In this document: one piece after another, positions 17,777 through 26,024 of the stretch
Numbering within the stretch: position 1 is the first letter of the stretch
Layout: every line of letters begins with the position of its first letter
DNA from: Opitutus terrae PB90-1
GTDB lineage: Bacteria > Verrucomicrobiota > Verrucomicrobiia > Opitutales > Opitutaceae
NCBI RefSeq assembly: GCF_000019965.1
Contig: NC_010571.1
Location: 4,597,001 to 4,661,000, forward strand
Length of the DNA: 64,000 bases
Direction of reading: 5' to 3'
Notes under the pieces: generated by a model
What the model saw: the letters and a program-made list of their open reading frames with translations, nothing else
Databases searched by the model: none
Told to the model about the DNA's origin: nothing
Made by a program: the position numbers and the translations under genes

Positions 17777-19239
17777 AGCGGAGGATCGTCTCGATTTGGG
17801 ATTGGCTCGATGACCGGCTTGGACTGAGCGCGCTGTTCGGGCCGTCGCTCAAGCACCTCGTGCCGCACGACGCGCGGTGGTGGTATGTGTTCGGCAGCGC
17901 CACGCTCGCGGCGTTCATTGTCCAGATCATCACCGGCGTGGCGCTCGCGTTTTCCTACGTGCCCTCGTCGGCCGAGGCCTACGAGTCGCTGCGATTCATC
18001 ACCGACGAAGCGCCACTCGGCTCGTTCATGCGCGGGCTGCACTATTTCGGCGCCTCCGCGATGGTGCTGATGATCGGCGCGCACATGGCACAGACGTTTC
18101 TGTTTGGCGCCTACAAATATCCGCGCGAGATGAGTTGGAGCACCGGCGTGCTGCTCCTCGGATTCACGCTGGTCATGGGGTTCACCGGCCAGCTGTTGCG
18201 TTGGGATCAGACCGCGGCGTGGTCGGTCGTCGTCGCCGCCGAGCAGGCCGGCCGCGTGCCGTTCATCGGCAACTGGCTCGCGACCTTCATCCTCGGCGGA
18301 TCGACGCTCGGCGGCGCCACGCTCAGCCGGTTCTTCGCGATCCACGTGTTCCTGATTCCAGGAATCATGTTCGCATTCATCGGGCTGCACCTCTGGCTCG
18401 TGCTGCGTCACGGCATCTCGGAACCGCCCAAGCCCGGCCGGCCGGTCAACCCTGCGACCTACCGGCAGGAATATCATGCCGAGCTCGAGCGCACCGGCGT
18501 GCCGTTCTGGCCGGACGGCGCCTGGCGCGATTTCGTTTTCGGCGCGGCGATGATTGTCGTCATCGCGGTGCTCGCGATCGTGTTTGGACCACCGCCGATC
18601 GAGAATCCACCCGACCCGTCGATCCTTCAAGCCGACCCTCGGCCAGACTGGTATCTGCTCTGGTATTTCGCCGTGCTGGCGCTCATCCCCGAGAGCATGG
18701 AGGGCATCGTGATGATCCTCGCGCCCGCGCTGATCGGAATCATCCTGCTGCTCGCCCCCATCCTCGGCCACAAGGGCGAGCGCCACTGGTCGCGCCGCCC
18801 TTGGTCGATCGCCGTCGTGCTGTTCAGCGTGCTCATGATCGGTTCGCTCTGGATTGTCGGCAAACAGTCACCCTGGTCGCCGAATTTCGAAGCCAAACCG
18901 CTGCCCGCCTCCGTCGTCCGCAGCGAGGATCCGCTCGTCGTTGACGGCGCCCGCGTTTTCCACGACCGCGCGTGTCTCAACTGCCACCTCGTGGAGGGAC
19001 ACGGCGGCCGCCGCGGCCCCGACCTCACGCTCGTGGGCGATCGACTAAAGGAAACCGACGTGATCATCCGGATCGTCAACGGCGGCCGAAACATGCCGGC
19101 CTACGGCACGATCCTGCGACCCGACGAAGTGCACGCGCTCACCGCGTTCCTGCTCACGCGTAACCGGGCGAACGTTCCTCGCGAACACGAGCCCGCTCGA
19201 CACGACCGCGGCCCCGCGGCTGGCCAGCCGGGACAGTAA
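17773..19239 (+). CDS. Cytochrome b fused to a C-terminal cytochrome c domain
   Basis: A 488-residue quinol-oxidising subunit. The four bis-His heme ligands are His90, His104, His191 and His206; the 15-residue step between the last two is the b6-type spacing, whereas mitochondrial-type b has 14. The second half has the subunit-IV-like Qo region ([28 protein letters not shown], shortened here to its ends PDPSI and YLLWY). After the last helix a periplasmic class I cytochrome c follows with C401LNCH405 and a NMPAYG axial-Met segment near 441. No separate cytochrome c1 gene is present, so this fused domain probably replaces it and could pass electrons to the c domain on CoxII. ATG 17773 overlaps the Rieske stop. 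Confidence 0.9.
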   Translation: MKRRIVSIWDWLDDRLGLSALFGPSLKHLVPHDARWWYVFGSATLAAFIVQIITGVALAFSYVPSSAEAYESLRFITDEAPLGSFMRGLHYFGASAMVLMIGAHMAQTFLFGAYKYPREMSWSTGVLLLGFTLVMGFTGQLLRWDQTAAWSVVVAAEQAGRVPFIGNWLATFILGGSTLGGATLSRFFAIHVFLIPGIMFAFIGLHLWLVLRHGISEPPKPGRPVNPATYRQEYHAELERTGVPFWPDGAWRDFVFGAAMIVVIAVLAIVFGPPPIENPPDPSILQADPRPDWYLLWYFAVLALIPESMEGIVMILAPALIGIILLLAPILGHKGERHWSRRPWSIAVVLFSVLMIGSLWIVGKQSPWSPNFEAKPLPASVVRSEDPLVVDGARVFHDRACLNCHLVEGHGGRRGPDLTLVGDRLKETDVIIRIVNGGRNMPAYGTILRPDEVHALTAFLLTRNRANVPREHEPARHDRGPAAGQPGQ

Positions 19240-19266
19240 GTCGGGCAGCGAAACCGTTCCCTTGGA

Positions 19267-19311
19267 GCGGCGACGCCCTCGTCGCCGCGTAACGCGACGA
19301 GGGCGTCGCGT
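19267..19311. repeat. Tandem class B palindromes after the respiratory operon
   Basis: Palindromes at 19267-19288 (GCGGCGACGCCCTCGTCGCC core) and 19292-19311 (ACGCGACGAGGGCGTCGCGT) are adjacent and are inverted copies of each other, so they can also pair as one long stem. They directly follow the cytochrome b stop. Without a T-run they are not standard terminators, though the stem could stop exonucleases. Confidence 0.75.
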
Positions 19312-19366
19312 CTCCATCATTCGTTACTCGTGTAGGGGCACAGCCGTTTCTGCTTTCCGCGCCGGG

Positions 19367-19400
19367 CTGTAGGCCTACAGGTTATCGCCTATAGCCTATT
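19367..19400. repeat. Palindrome CTGTAGGCCTACAG and flanking inverted words upstream of GH43
   Basis: A perfect 14-base palindrome (19367-19380) is followed by GGTTATCGCCTATAGCC. It ends about 10 bases before the GTG start of the GH43 gene. It could be an operator or simply another repeat unit; no known regulator motif is recognised. Confidence 0.45.
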
Positions 19401-19410
19401 CCTTCCCCCC

Positions 19411-21054
19411 GTGCCCTCCACCATCCGCAACCCCATCCTTCCCGGCTTCAATCCGGACCCGTCCATCGTCCGCGTCGGCGACGACTACTACATCGGCACC
19501 TCCACCTTCGAATGGTTTCCCGGAGTGCAGATTCACCATTCGCGCGATCTCGTCCACTGGCAGCTGCTCACACGTCCGCTGACGCGCGCCAGCCAACTCA
19601 ACATGCTCGGCGATCCCGATTCATGCGGCATCTGGGCGCCTTGCCTCTCCCACGCCGACGACCAGTTCTGGCTGATCTACACCGACGTGAAGCGCTACGG
19701 CCGCACGACCGTCGGCGGCGCCTCCGGCGCGTCGCTGCGCGATTTCCACAACTTCCTTGTCACCGCGCCCGCGGTCGACGGCCCGTGGTCCGACCCGGTT
19801 TATCTCAACAGCAGCGGGTTCGATCCGTCGCTCTTCCATGACGACGACGGAAGAAAATACCTCGTCAACATGCTCTGGGACCACCGGCCCGGGCAGAACC
19901 GCTTCGCCGGCATCGTGCTCCAGGAATACTCGGCGGCCGAGCGTCGGCTGGTCGGCCAACGCCGGCTGATTTTCGGCGGCACGGCGCTCGGATTCACCGA
20001 GGCACCGCATCTCTACAAGCGGAACGGTTTCTATTATCTGCTCGTCGCCGAAGGCGGCACCGGCTGGAACCACGCCGTCACGATGGCACGGTCGCGCTCG
20101 CTGACCGGCCCCTACGAACTGCACCCCGACATCTACATCCTGAGCTCGCGCCTGCGTCCCGACGCCGAGCTCCAGCGCGCCGGCCACGCGGATTTCGTCG
20201 AGACGCCTGCAGGCGACACCTACCTGGTCTACCTCTGCGGACGTCCGCTCCGAAACCGCGGCCGCTGCACGCTCGGACGCGAGACCGCGATTGCTCGCAT
20301 GCGTTGGGATTCGGATGGCTGGCTCCGCACGGCCGATGGCGATGGACTCCCGCGCTTGTCCGTCCCTGCGCCCGCGCTGCCGCCGCAGCCTTTTCCTGCG
20401 ACGGCTACGCGCGAAGATTTCAATACGGCGCAACTCCCGCTCGATTTCCAATGGCTGCGTTCTCCTTATCCAGACGAGCTTTTTAGTCTCACAGCCCGGC
20501 CCGGACATCTCCGGCTCTACGGCCGCGAGACGATCGGCAGCTTGTTCAAGCAGTCGCTCGTCGCGCGGCGCCAGCAAACGCACTGCTTCAGCGCGGAGAC
20601 CGTGCTCGAGTTCGAGCCTGAGCACTTCCAGCAGGCGGCGGGACTCGTGTGCTACTACAACAGCACCAAGTTTCACTACCTGCACGTCTCGCACGACGAA
20701 CATCTGGGCAAGCACCTGCGGGTCATGTCGGCGCTGCCCGACAGTCCGCAAGCCGACGCGTTCACGCCGCCGGTGGTCGTCCGCGCTCGCCAACCGCTGC
20801 ATCTCCGCGTCGAGGTGGATCACGAGCGGCTGCTTTTCGCCTACCGTCACGCCGACGAGCCGGAGTGGCGCTGGCTGCCGCAGCAGTTCGATGCGAGCAT
20901 TCTGTCCGACGAAGCGACGACGCCTGGCCTGCCGAATTTCACCGGAGCGTTTGTCGGCGTCGCCTGCCAGGACCTCGCCGGGACCGCCGCGCCGGCCGAC
21001 TTCGACTACTTCGAATACCGCGAACGCGAATATCTCCCCGACGTCCGCGCGTAG
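19411..21054 (+). CDS. Glycoside hydrolase family 43 (beta-xylosidase / arabinofuranosidase type)
   Basis: A 547-residue enzyme acting on xylan or arabinoxylan side products. The five-blade propeller domain (about 1-310) shows the GH43 triad: base Asp16 in NPILPGFNPDPS, pKa-modulating Asp138 in GFDPSLFHDD, and acid Glu197 in GFTEAPHLY. The C-terminal beta-sandwich (about 330-545) matches the XynB-type accessory domain, with segments FNTAQLPLDFQWLRSPYP and AGLVCYYNSTKFHYLHV. No signal peptide is visible, so it probably works in the cytoplasm on imported oligosaccharides. The GTG at 19411 starts right at the conserved TIRNPILPGF. The xylulokinase gene at 36-37.6 kb would fit the same pentose pathway. 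Exact substrate cannot be told. Confidence 0.92.
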   Translation: MPSTIRNPILPGFNPDPSIVRVGDDYYIGTSTFEWFPGVQIHHSRDLVHWQLLTRPLTRASQLNMLGDPDSCGIWAPCLSHADDQFWLIYTDVKRYGRTTVGGASGASLRDFHNFLVTAPAVDGPWSDPVYLNSSGFDPSLFHDDDGRKYLVNMLWDHRPGQNRFAGIVLQEYSAAERRLVGQRRLIFGGTALGFTEAPHLYKRNGFYYLLVAEGGTGWNHAVTMARSRSLTGPYELHPDIYILSSRLRPDAELQRAGHADFVETPAGDTYLVYLCGRPLRNRGRCTLGRETAIARMRWDSDGWLRTADGDGLPRLSVPAPALPPQPFPATATREDFNTAQLPLDFQWLRSPYPDELFSLTARPGHLRLYGRETIGSLFKQSLVARRQQTHCFSAETVLEFEPEHFQQAAGLVCYYNSTKFHYLHVSHDEHLGKHLRVMSALPDSPQADAFTPPVVVRARQPLHLRVEVDHERLLFAYRHADEPEWRWLPQQFDASILSDEATTPGLPNFTGAFVGVACQDLAGTAAPADFDYFEYREREYLPDVRA

Positions 21055-21121
21055 CCCGCAGGACGAAGCGGATCGCGAGTTCACGACGTCACCGCGCGGC
21101 AAGGAGGTGTGGGGAGCGGCG

Positions 21122-22495
21122 CTAGCGCGTCAGCGCCGCGATCACTTGGTATCCGCCGAGTGCGGTCATCGCCACGGCCGCGACGATCAGGCCGGCCAAC
21201 GAGAACGGTCGTGCGCGCAGCTCGCGATGCGGACTCGTGAAATGGAAATACAGCGCCGCGCCCGCGAGGAATGGCAGCATCATGCCCTGGGCTACGGCGC
21301 CGAGGAAAACCAGCGACACCGGGTTGCCGACGAGCAGGAAAATCGAGGTGAACGCCACCGCCAGGATCACCGCCGAGATCTTCACCCAGCGCACCCGGTG
21401 CTCGGCGTCGCGATAGGTCTTGAGTCGGAACACGGCGAGCGAATCCGCGAGCAACCGCGCGTTCGACGCCGTCCCGCCAAACACCGTCGAATAGAGCACG
21501 GCGATCGCGCCGATCGCGAACACCCACAGGCTCCAGCCGCCGAAAGCGTCGAGATACATGAACGACAGCGTCTCGATCATCTTGCTGTCTTCGACCTGCA
21601 GCTGCTTCGCGTGGAGGATCGCCGCGCCCAGCAGGTAGAAGGCAATCGTCGTGATCGTATAGACGGTGAAGCACAGCCACGCGTCGACGCGCATTACTCG
21701 CAGCCACGCCGCCGCCCGCGCGCGCCACTCGGGCGTGCCGTCGTCCGGCCCGATTTTTCGCGCGTAACCTTTTTCCAAACACCAGTAGGGGTAGTAGATC
21801 AACTCCGACGCGCCGACCCCGATCAGCCCGAACGCGCCAAACGCCGTCGCGAGATTCGCCGGCAGGTGAAACGACAGCCCGCTCGCCAGCTGCTCGCCGG
21901 TCACCGCATAGGGAGTGAACTGCAGCGCCACGACCGCGACCAGCGTCGTCACCGTGAACGCGCCTACCAGCACCGTGGAGAACGACTCCACCAATCGATA
22001 CCTTCCCACCACGAGTAGCGCCGCCGTGCTCGCGCCAACCAGCACGGCCAGCCAACCGACCGGAATCGCCGCGCCGCCCAGCTTCAGTGCCGTCGCCACG
22101 CCGCCGACGATCCCGGCGACCTGCGGCACGAGACAGAGATACATCGCCAGCCAGATCCACATCACCCAGGAGACGATCAGCCGCGGCCCCGGCAGTGTGT
22201 TCAACGCCTCCAGCGTCGTGCGGCCCCGCGTCACGGCATACCGGCCGAGTTCGATCTGCACGAAGACCTTCACCAGGCAGCCAAGGATGATGAACCACAA
22301 CAACCGAAACCCCACCTCCGCGCCGAGCTTCGGCGTCACGATCAACTCGCCCGCGCCGACGATGATCGCCGACAAAATCAACCCCGGCCCGAGTTGCCGC
22401 GTAAGCCCGCGCAGCGTTGTCGGCGCTGGCTCGATCGTCGAAAGAAGCTTCGCGGCGGCAGGCGCAGGGTTTGCCGGGGTCATGGGGTGACGCAC
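21122..22495 (-). CDS. Nramp-like membrane transporter lacking canonical metal-binding residues
   Basis: A 457-residue membrane protein with about 11 helices and the overall Nramp/SLC11 layout: [20 protein letters not shown] at helix 1, then [29 protein letters not shown]. In metal-transporting Nramps helix 1 carries DPGN and helix 6 MPHN; here the matching places read GAGE and YYPYW, so Asp, Asn and Met ligands are missing. It therefore belongs to a divergent clade and should not be assumed to move manganese or iron. The start may be 22495 (MRHP) or 22483 (MTPA). It is divergent from hemL, leaving about 130 bases for both promoters, and converges with the GH43 gene. Substrate unknown. Confidence 0.75.
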   Translation of the reverse strand: MRHPMTPANPAPAAAKLLSTIEPAPTTLRGLTRQLGPGLILSAIIVGAGELIVTPKLGAEVGFRLLWFIILGCLVKVFVQIELGRYAVTRGRTTLEALNTLPGPRLIVSWVMWIWLAMYLCLVPQVAGIVGGVATALKLGGAAIPVGWLAVLVGASTAALLVVGRYRLVESFSTVLVGAFTVTTLVAVVALQFTPYAVTGEQLASGLSFHLPANLATAFGAFGLIGVGASELIYYPYWCLEKGYARKIGPDDGTPEWRARAAAWLRVMRVDAWLCFTVYTITTIAFYLLGAAILHAKQLQVEDSKMIETLSFMYLDAFGGWSLWVFAIGAIAVLYSTVFGGTASNARLLADSLAVFRLKTYRDAEHRVRWVKISAVILAVAFTSIFLLVGNPVSLVFLGAVAQGMMLPFLAGAALYFHFTSPHRELRARPFSLAGLIVAAVAMTALGGYQVIAALTR

Positions 22496-22624
22496 GATGC
22501 GAGACGGTCCGCTGCACCTTCAAGACAGAACATCCGCCAGGTCGCCCAGAAGCGGCGCCCGCCACCAACGCCTCTCCCCAGACTTGCTTCAGCCCCGGGG
22601 TTGAGCGTTCCTTCTGCCCTCGCC

Positions 22625-23902
22625 ATGTCTGTCTCCGACTCGCTCTTCGAACGCGCCAAGCAGCTGATGCCCGGCGGCGTCAACTCCCCCGTCCGCGCCT
22701 TCCGCTCCGTCGGCGGTGCGCCGTTCTTCGTCAAGGCCGCACGCGGCGCCACCCTCGTCACCGCCGACGATCAGGAGCTGATCGACTTCGTGTGCACGTG
22801 GGGACCCGCGATCCACGGCCACAACCACCCACGCATCAAGGCGGCGATCGCCGAGGCGCTCGAACACGGCACGTCGTTCGGTACGCCGAATCCTTACGAG
22901 GTCGAGATGGCCGAGCTGATCGTGCGCTTCTTCCCGTCGATCCAGAAGGTTCGGATGTGCAACAGCGGCACCGAGGCCACGATGTCGGCCATCCGGCTCG
23001 CGCGCGGCTTCACGAAGCGCAGCAAGATCATCAAGTTCGCCGGCTGTTACCACGGCCACTCCGACTCGCTGCTGATCAAGGCCGGCTCCGGCGCGCTCAC
23101 GCACGGGCATCCCGACAGCGCCGGCGTGCCGATCTCGTTCGCCCAGGAAACCGTCGTCGTCACCTACAACGATCGCGCCGCGCTCGAGGCCGCATTCGCC
23201 GCGAACGTGGGCCAGATCGCGTGCGTCATCATCGAACCCTACTGCGGGAACGTCGGCTTCATCATGCCAGACGCGGGGTACCTGCAGGCCGTTCGCGAAC
23301 TCTGCACGCGTGAAGGCGCCGTGCTCATCTTCGACGAGGTGATGACCGGCTTCCGCCAGGCCCGCGGTGGCGTGCAGGAACTCGAGAACATCACGCCCGA
23401 CCTCACCTGCCTGGGCAAAATCATCGGCGGCGGATTGCCGGTCGGCGCCTTCGGCGGTCGCACCTACCTCATGGATCTGCTCGCGCCGCTCGGGCCCGTC
23501 TACCAGGCTGGCACGCTCAGCGGCAATCCGCTGGCGATGGCCGCCGGCATCGCCGCGTTGAAGTTGCTCGACGAGGAAAATCCTTACGCTCGGCTCGACC
23601 AGCTCGGCCGACAGCTGCGCGACGCGGTGCTGGCCGCGGCCAAAACCAAGGGCCTGCCGGTGCAGGTCCCGCAACGCGGATCGATGTTTAGCATTTTCTT
23701 CACCCCTCAGCCGGTGCGCGATTATGCCTCCGCGCTGGCAGGAGATGCGAAGCTGTTTGGCCGGTTCTTCCACACGTGTCTCGCGAACGGTGTGTATCTT
23801 GCGCCAAGCGCCTACGAGGCCGCGTTCCTCAGCACGGCCCATGAAGGCGCGGCGATCGACCGGGCATGTGAAGTGCTTGCTTCAGCGATCAACGAGCTTT
23901 GA
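22625..23902 (+). CDS. hemL: Glutamate-1-semialdehyde 2,1-aminomutase
   Basis: A 425-residue PLP enzyme that converts glutamate-1-semialdehyde to 5-aminolevulinate in the C5 heme pathway, in the cytoplasm. Motifs: [20 protein letters not shown] at the start, [15 protein letters not shown] for cofactor phosphate binding, [10 protein letters not shown] with the cofactor Asp, and the Schiff-base Lys265 in [14 protein letters not shown]. Length is normal for HemL. The ATG at 22625 matches the family start; reading further upstream enters the divergent promoter region. Heme supply fits the respiratory cluster a few kilobases upstream, though they are separate units. The next gene starts 50 bases downstream. 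Confidence 0.97.
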   Translation: MSVSDSLFERAKQLMPGGVNSPVRAFRSVGGAPFFVKAARGATLVTADDQELIDFVCTWGPAIHGHNHPRIKAAIAEALEHGTSFGTPNPYEVEMAELIVRFFPSIQKVRMCNSGTEATMSAIRLARGFTKRSKIIKFAGCYHGHSDSLLIKAGSGALTHGHPDSAGVPISFAQETVVVTYNDRAALEAAFAANVGQIACVIIEPYCGNVGFIMPDAGYLQAVRELCTREGAVLIFDEVMTGFRQARGGVQELENITPDLTCLGKIIGGGLPVGAFGGRTYLMDLLAPLGPVYQAGTLSGNPLAMAAGIAALKLLDEENPYARLDQLGRQLRDAVLAAAKTKGLPVQVPQRGSMFSIFFTPQPVRDYASALAGDAKLFGRFFHTCLANGVYLAPSAYEAAFLSTAHEGAAIDRACEVLASAINEL

Positions 23903-23952
23903 TGTTTTCCACGCCGGCTTAATTTCCTTCGCACATTGTCGTAATCGTACCG

Positions 23953-25806
23953 ATGGGTCGTCTCCTTTCCCTAGTCCTCCTTGTCGCCGGCAGCGCCTGG
24001 GCCACCCAGCCCTCGGCCGCACTCTCTCCCACAGGGGTCCCGGTAGGGCCGCAGCTTGCTGCGCCCTCTGCAGTGGCGAATGCCGCCCCCGCAAACCGCC
24101 CGCCCGCCCAGCCATCCGGCGTCCAAATCATTTCCGTCGACGAGCTGAAGACCGGGCAGCGTGGCGAGGTGTGGACCGTTTTTCGTGGCACCGAGCCGGA
24201 GCCTTTCACGGTGGAAGTCACCGGCGTCGTGCGCAACGCGCTCGGACCCGGCAAATCGCTGATCCTCTGCCAGCTGACCGATCCGCGCGTGCAGTCGATG
24301 GGCGCGGTCGCCGGCATGAGCGGCAGCCCGCTCTACGTCGACGGCAAGCTCGCCGGCGCGCTGAGTTATCAGATCCAGCGGTTCGAAACCGTGCGCTACG
24401 CCGGCTTCACTCCCGCCGCCGATCTGATCGAGGTGCAAACCAAGATGGCCGCGGCCGCGGACAGCTCGGCCGCGCCCGTGGCGCCGTCCGTCGCCAACAC
24501 GACCAGCGACGGCTTTCGTCCGCTGCGCCCGGTGTTCACGCTGAGCGGATTGAGCCCGGTCGTCGCCGATCTGTTCGCTCCGAAGCTTGCCGCGCTCGGC
24601 CTCTCCGCCACCTCGCTCGGCGGCAGCACGCAGACTGCGTCCCTCAACTCTCAACCCTCAACTCTCAACTCCTCTCCCCTCACCCCCGGCTCCGCCGTGG
24701 CGGTGGCGCTCGCCACCGGCGACATCACCCTCGCCGGCACCGGCACCGTTTCGAATGTCGAGGGCAACGCCATCACCGCGTTCGGCCATCCGATGCTCTC
24801 GCTCGGCGAAGTCGCGCTGCCGATGTGCGCCGCCGAGATCGTCACGATTCTGCCGTCCAACATGCAGTCGGTGAAGGTGGCCAACACCGGCGCCGTCATC
24901 GGCACCATCACGCAGGACCGGCTGTCTGCCGTCTCCGGCCGACTCGGCGAAGGGCCCGAAATGACCGATGTCGAGGTCACCGTCTCGTCACGCACCGCGC
25001 CGTCGAAGACGCTGAAGTTCTCCGTCGCCCGTCAGGAACAACTCACGCCCGTGCTCGTCGCCACCGGCGTCACGCAGGCGATCCTCGGTTCCAACGACGC
25101 GGGCCTGAGCAAGGGCTTTCTGCTGCGCAGCGACGTGATGTTCCCCGCCAAGCCGACGCTCGCGTCCCGCACGCTCTACTCCGGCCCGCAGGGGTTCCAG
25201 CAGGGTCTCACCGAATTCGTGCAGGATCTCGCCCAAAGCCTGCAGAATCCCTACGAGAAAACCTTCCCGAAGCGCGTCGTCTTCAATGTCGAGGCGCTCG
25301 ACGAGAATCCCGCGGTCACGCTCGAACTCTTCCAACTCTCCCGCTCCGCCGCCCGCGCGGGCGAGGTCGTGCAAGCCACCCTCGCGTGGCGCGATTTTCA
25401 GGGCGAGGCCCGCCGCCAGACCGTCGACATTCCGATCGATCCGTCCTGGACCGGCCGCGATCTCGAGGTCGTGCTCGCGCCCGGTCGCGTGCTGGACGAA
25501 ATGTCCGGCCGGCCGCGCGTCCTGCAAGCCGCGCAGCTGCGCAGCTTCGACGCCTATCTCGCCGCGCTGCGCGATTCGCGTGCGGCCGATGGGCTATGCC
25601 TGGCCGTCGTTGAGAAGACCCGTCTCTTCACCGATCAAACCAGCGGCACGCCCGACGCGCCTGCATCGATCGAGCGGATCGCGCGTGCGGCTGACGAAGC
25701 GCGCTTCAACCACGTCGATGCGCTGGTGCCGCTCTGGGAAAGCCACGTGCTGCACGGCAAGCTCTCCTCCGCCACCCTCCGCCGCAGCCTGAAGGTGGAC
25801 GAGTAG
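23953..25806 (+). CDS. Secreted SpoIVB-like (S55) peptidase domain protein with permuted motif order
   Basis: A 617-residue exported protein with a signal peptide (about 1-17). The segment DELKTGQRGEVWTVFRGTEP and GMSGSPLYVDGKLAGAL (Ser123/Ser125) match the serine-nucleophile region of SpoIVB/S55 peptidases. The His-like motif ITAFGHPML (His279) comes after the serine motif, whereas in Bacillus SpoIVB the His motif comes before it. The rest (about 330-600) is beta-rich and unassigned, with EVVQATLAWRDFQGE resembling a surface or filament-type domain. Two stretches look repeat-derived: residues 30-39 (a class E palindrome) and about 231-246 (a CTCAACT array, read as LNSQPSTLNS). The Bacillus enzyme acts in sporulation signalling; no such role is implied here. 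Activity and target are unknown. Confidence 0.72.
   Translation: MGRLLSLVLLVAGSAWATQPSAALSPTGVPVGPQLAAPSAVANAAPANRPPAQPSGVQIISVDELKTGQRGEVWTVFRGTEPEPFTVEVTGVVRNALGPGKSLILCQLTDPRVQSMGAVAGMSGSPLYVDGKLAGALSYQIQRFETVRYAGFTPAADLIEVQTKMAAAADSSAAPVAPSVANTTSDGFRPLRPVFTLSGLSPVVADLFAPKLAALGLSATSLGGSTQTASLNSQPSTLNSSPLTPGSAVAVALATGDITLAGTGTVSNVEGNAITAFGHPMLSLGEVALPMCAAEIVTILPSNMQSVKVANTGAVIGTITQDRLSAVSGRLGEGPEMTDVEVTVSSRTAPSKTLKFSVARQEQLTPVLVATGVTQAILGSNDAGLSKGFLLRSDVMFPAKPTLASRTLYSGPQGFQQGLTEFVQDLAQSLQNPYEKTFPKRVVFNVEALDENPAVTLELFQLSRSAARAGEVVQATLAWRDFQGEARRQTVDIPIDPSWTGRDLEVVLAPGRVLDEMSGRPRVLQAAQLRSFDAYLAALRDSRAADGLCLAVVEKTRLFTDQTSGTPDAPASIERIARAADEARFNHVDALVPLWESHVLHGKLSSATLRRSLKVDE
24042..24068. repeat. 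Class E palindrome inside the S55-like gene
   Basis: GGTAGGGCCGCAGC facing GCTGCGCCC lies within codons about 30-39, in the low-complexity linker after the signal peptide. The family also occurs at 54662. It suggests a repeat captured by the reading frame. Confidence 0.5.
24643..24670. repeat. Four-unit heptamer array inside the S55-like gene
   Basis: Units read CTCAACT, CTCAACC, CTCAACT, CTCAACT: exactly four copies, 28 bases. The array lies in a linker just before GSAVAVALATGDI. Because 28 is not a multiple of three, flanking bases must compensate to keep the frame. Confidence 0.85.
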
Positions 25807-25831
25807 CCTTCGCAGCGGCCCTGCCTGTCTG

Positions 25832-25880
25832 CAAGCCACCTCGTTGAGGTGGCTTTTGCCAGGTCACCGACCTGACCTAC
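25832..25880. repeat. Class D composite element (CCACCTCGTTGAGGTGG)
   Basis: Palindrome CCACCTCGTTGAGGTGG (25837-25853), extended by AG/CT, is followed by TTTT and then by the second palindrome AGGTCACCGACCT (25861-25873). The first stem plus TTTT could act as a weak terminator for the S55-like gene. The same two-part unit occurs at 49137. The gap 25807-26024 also holds a degenerate CTC-rich tract at about 25931-25984 and no supported gene. Confidence 0.75.
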
Positions 25881-26024
25881 CGGGTGACCGGTCGCCCCGG
25901 CCCGACCTACCCAAGCCGGCATCTTCTCGCACGCGGGCTCAAGACTCCGGGCTCTCGGCTCTGGACTCTGCACTCCCTCCCCCTGCTTGCCTTTTTCTCC
26001 GATGGGGCCCGACTTGTTCGCGTT

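Noticed and set aside
24643-24670. CRISPR-like repeat
   Set aside because: The units are 7 bases, tandem and without spacers, so this is a short tandem repeat and not a CRISPR array. I saw no CRISPR array or cas gene in the window.
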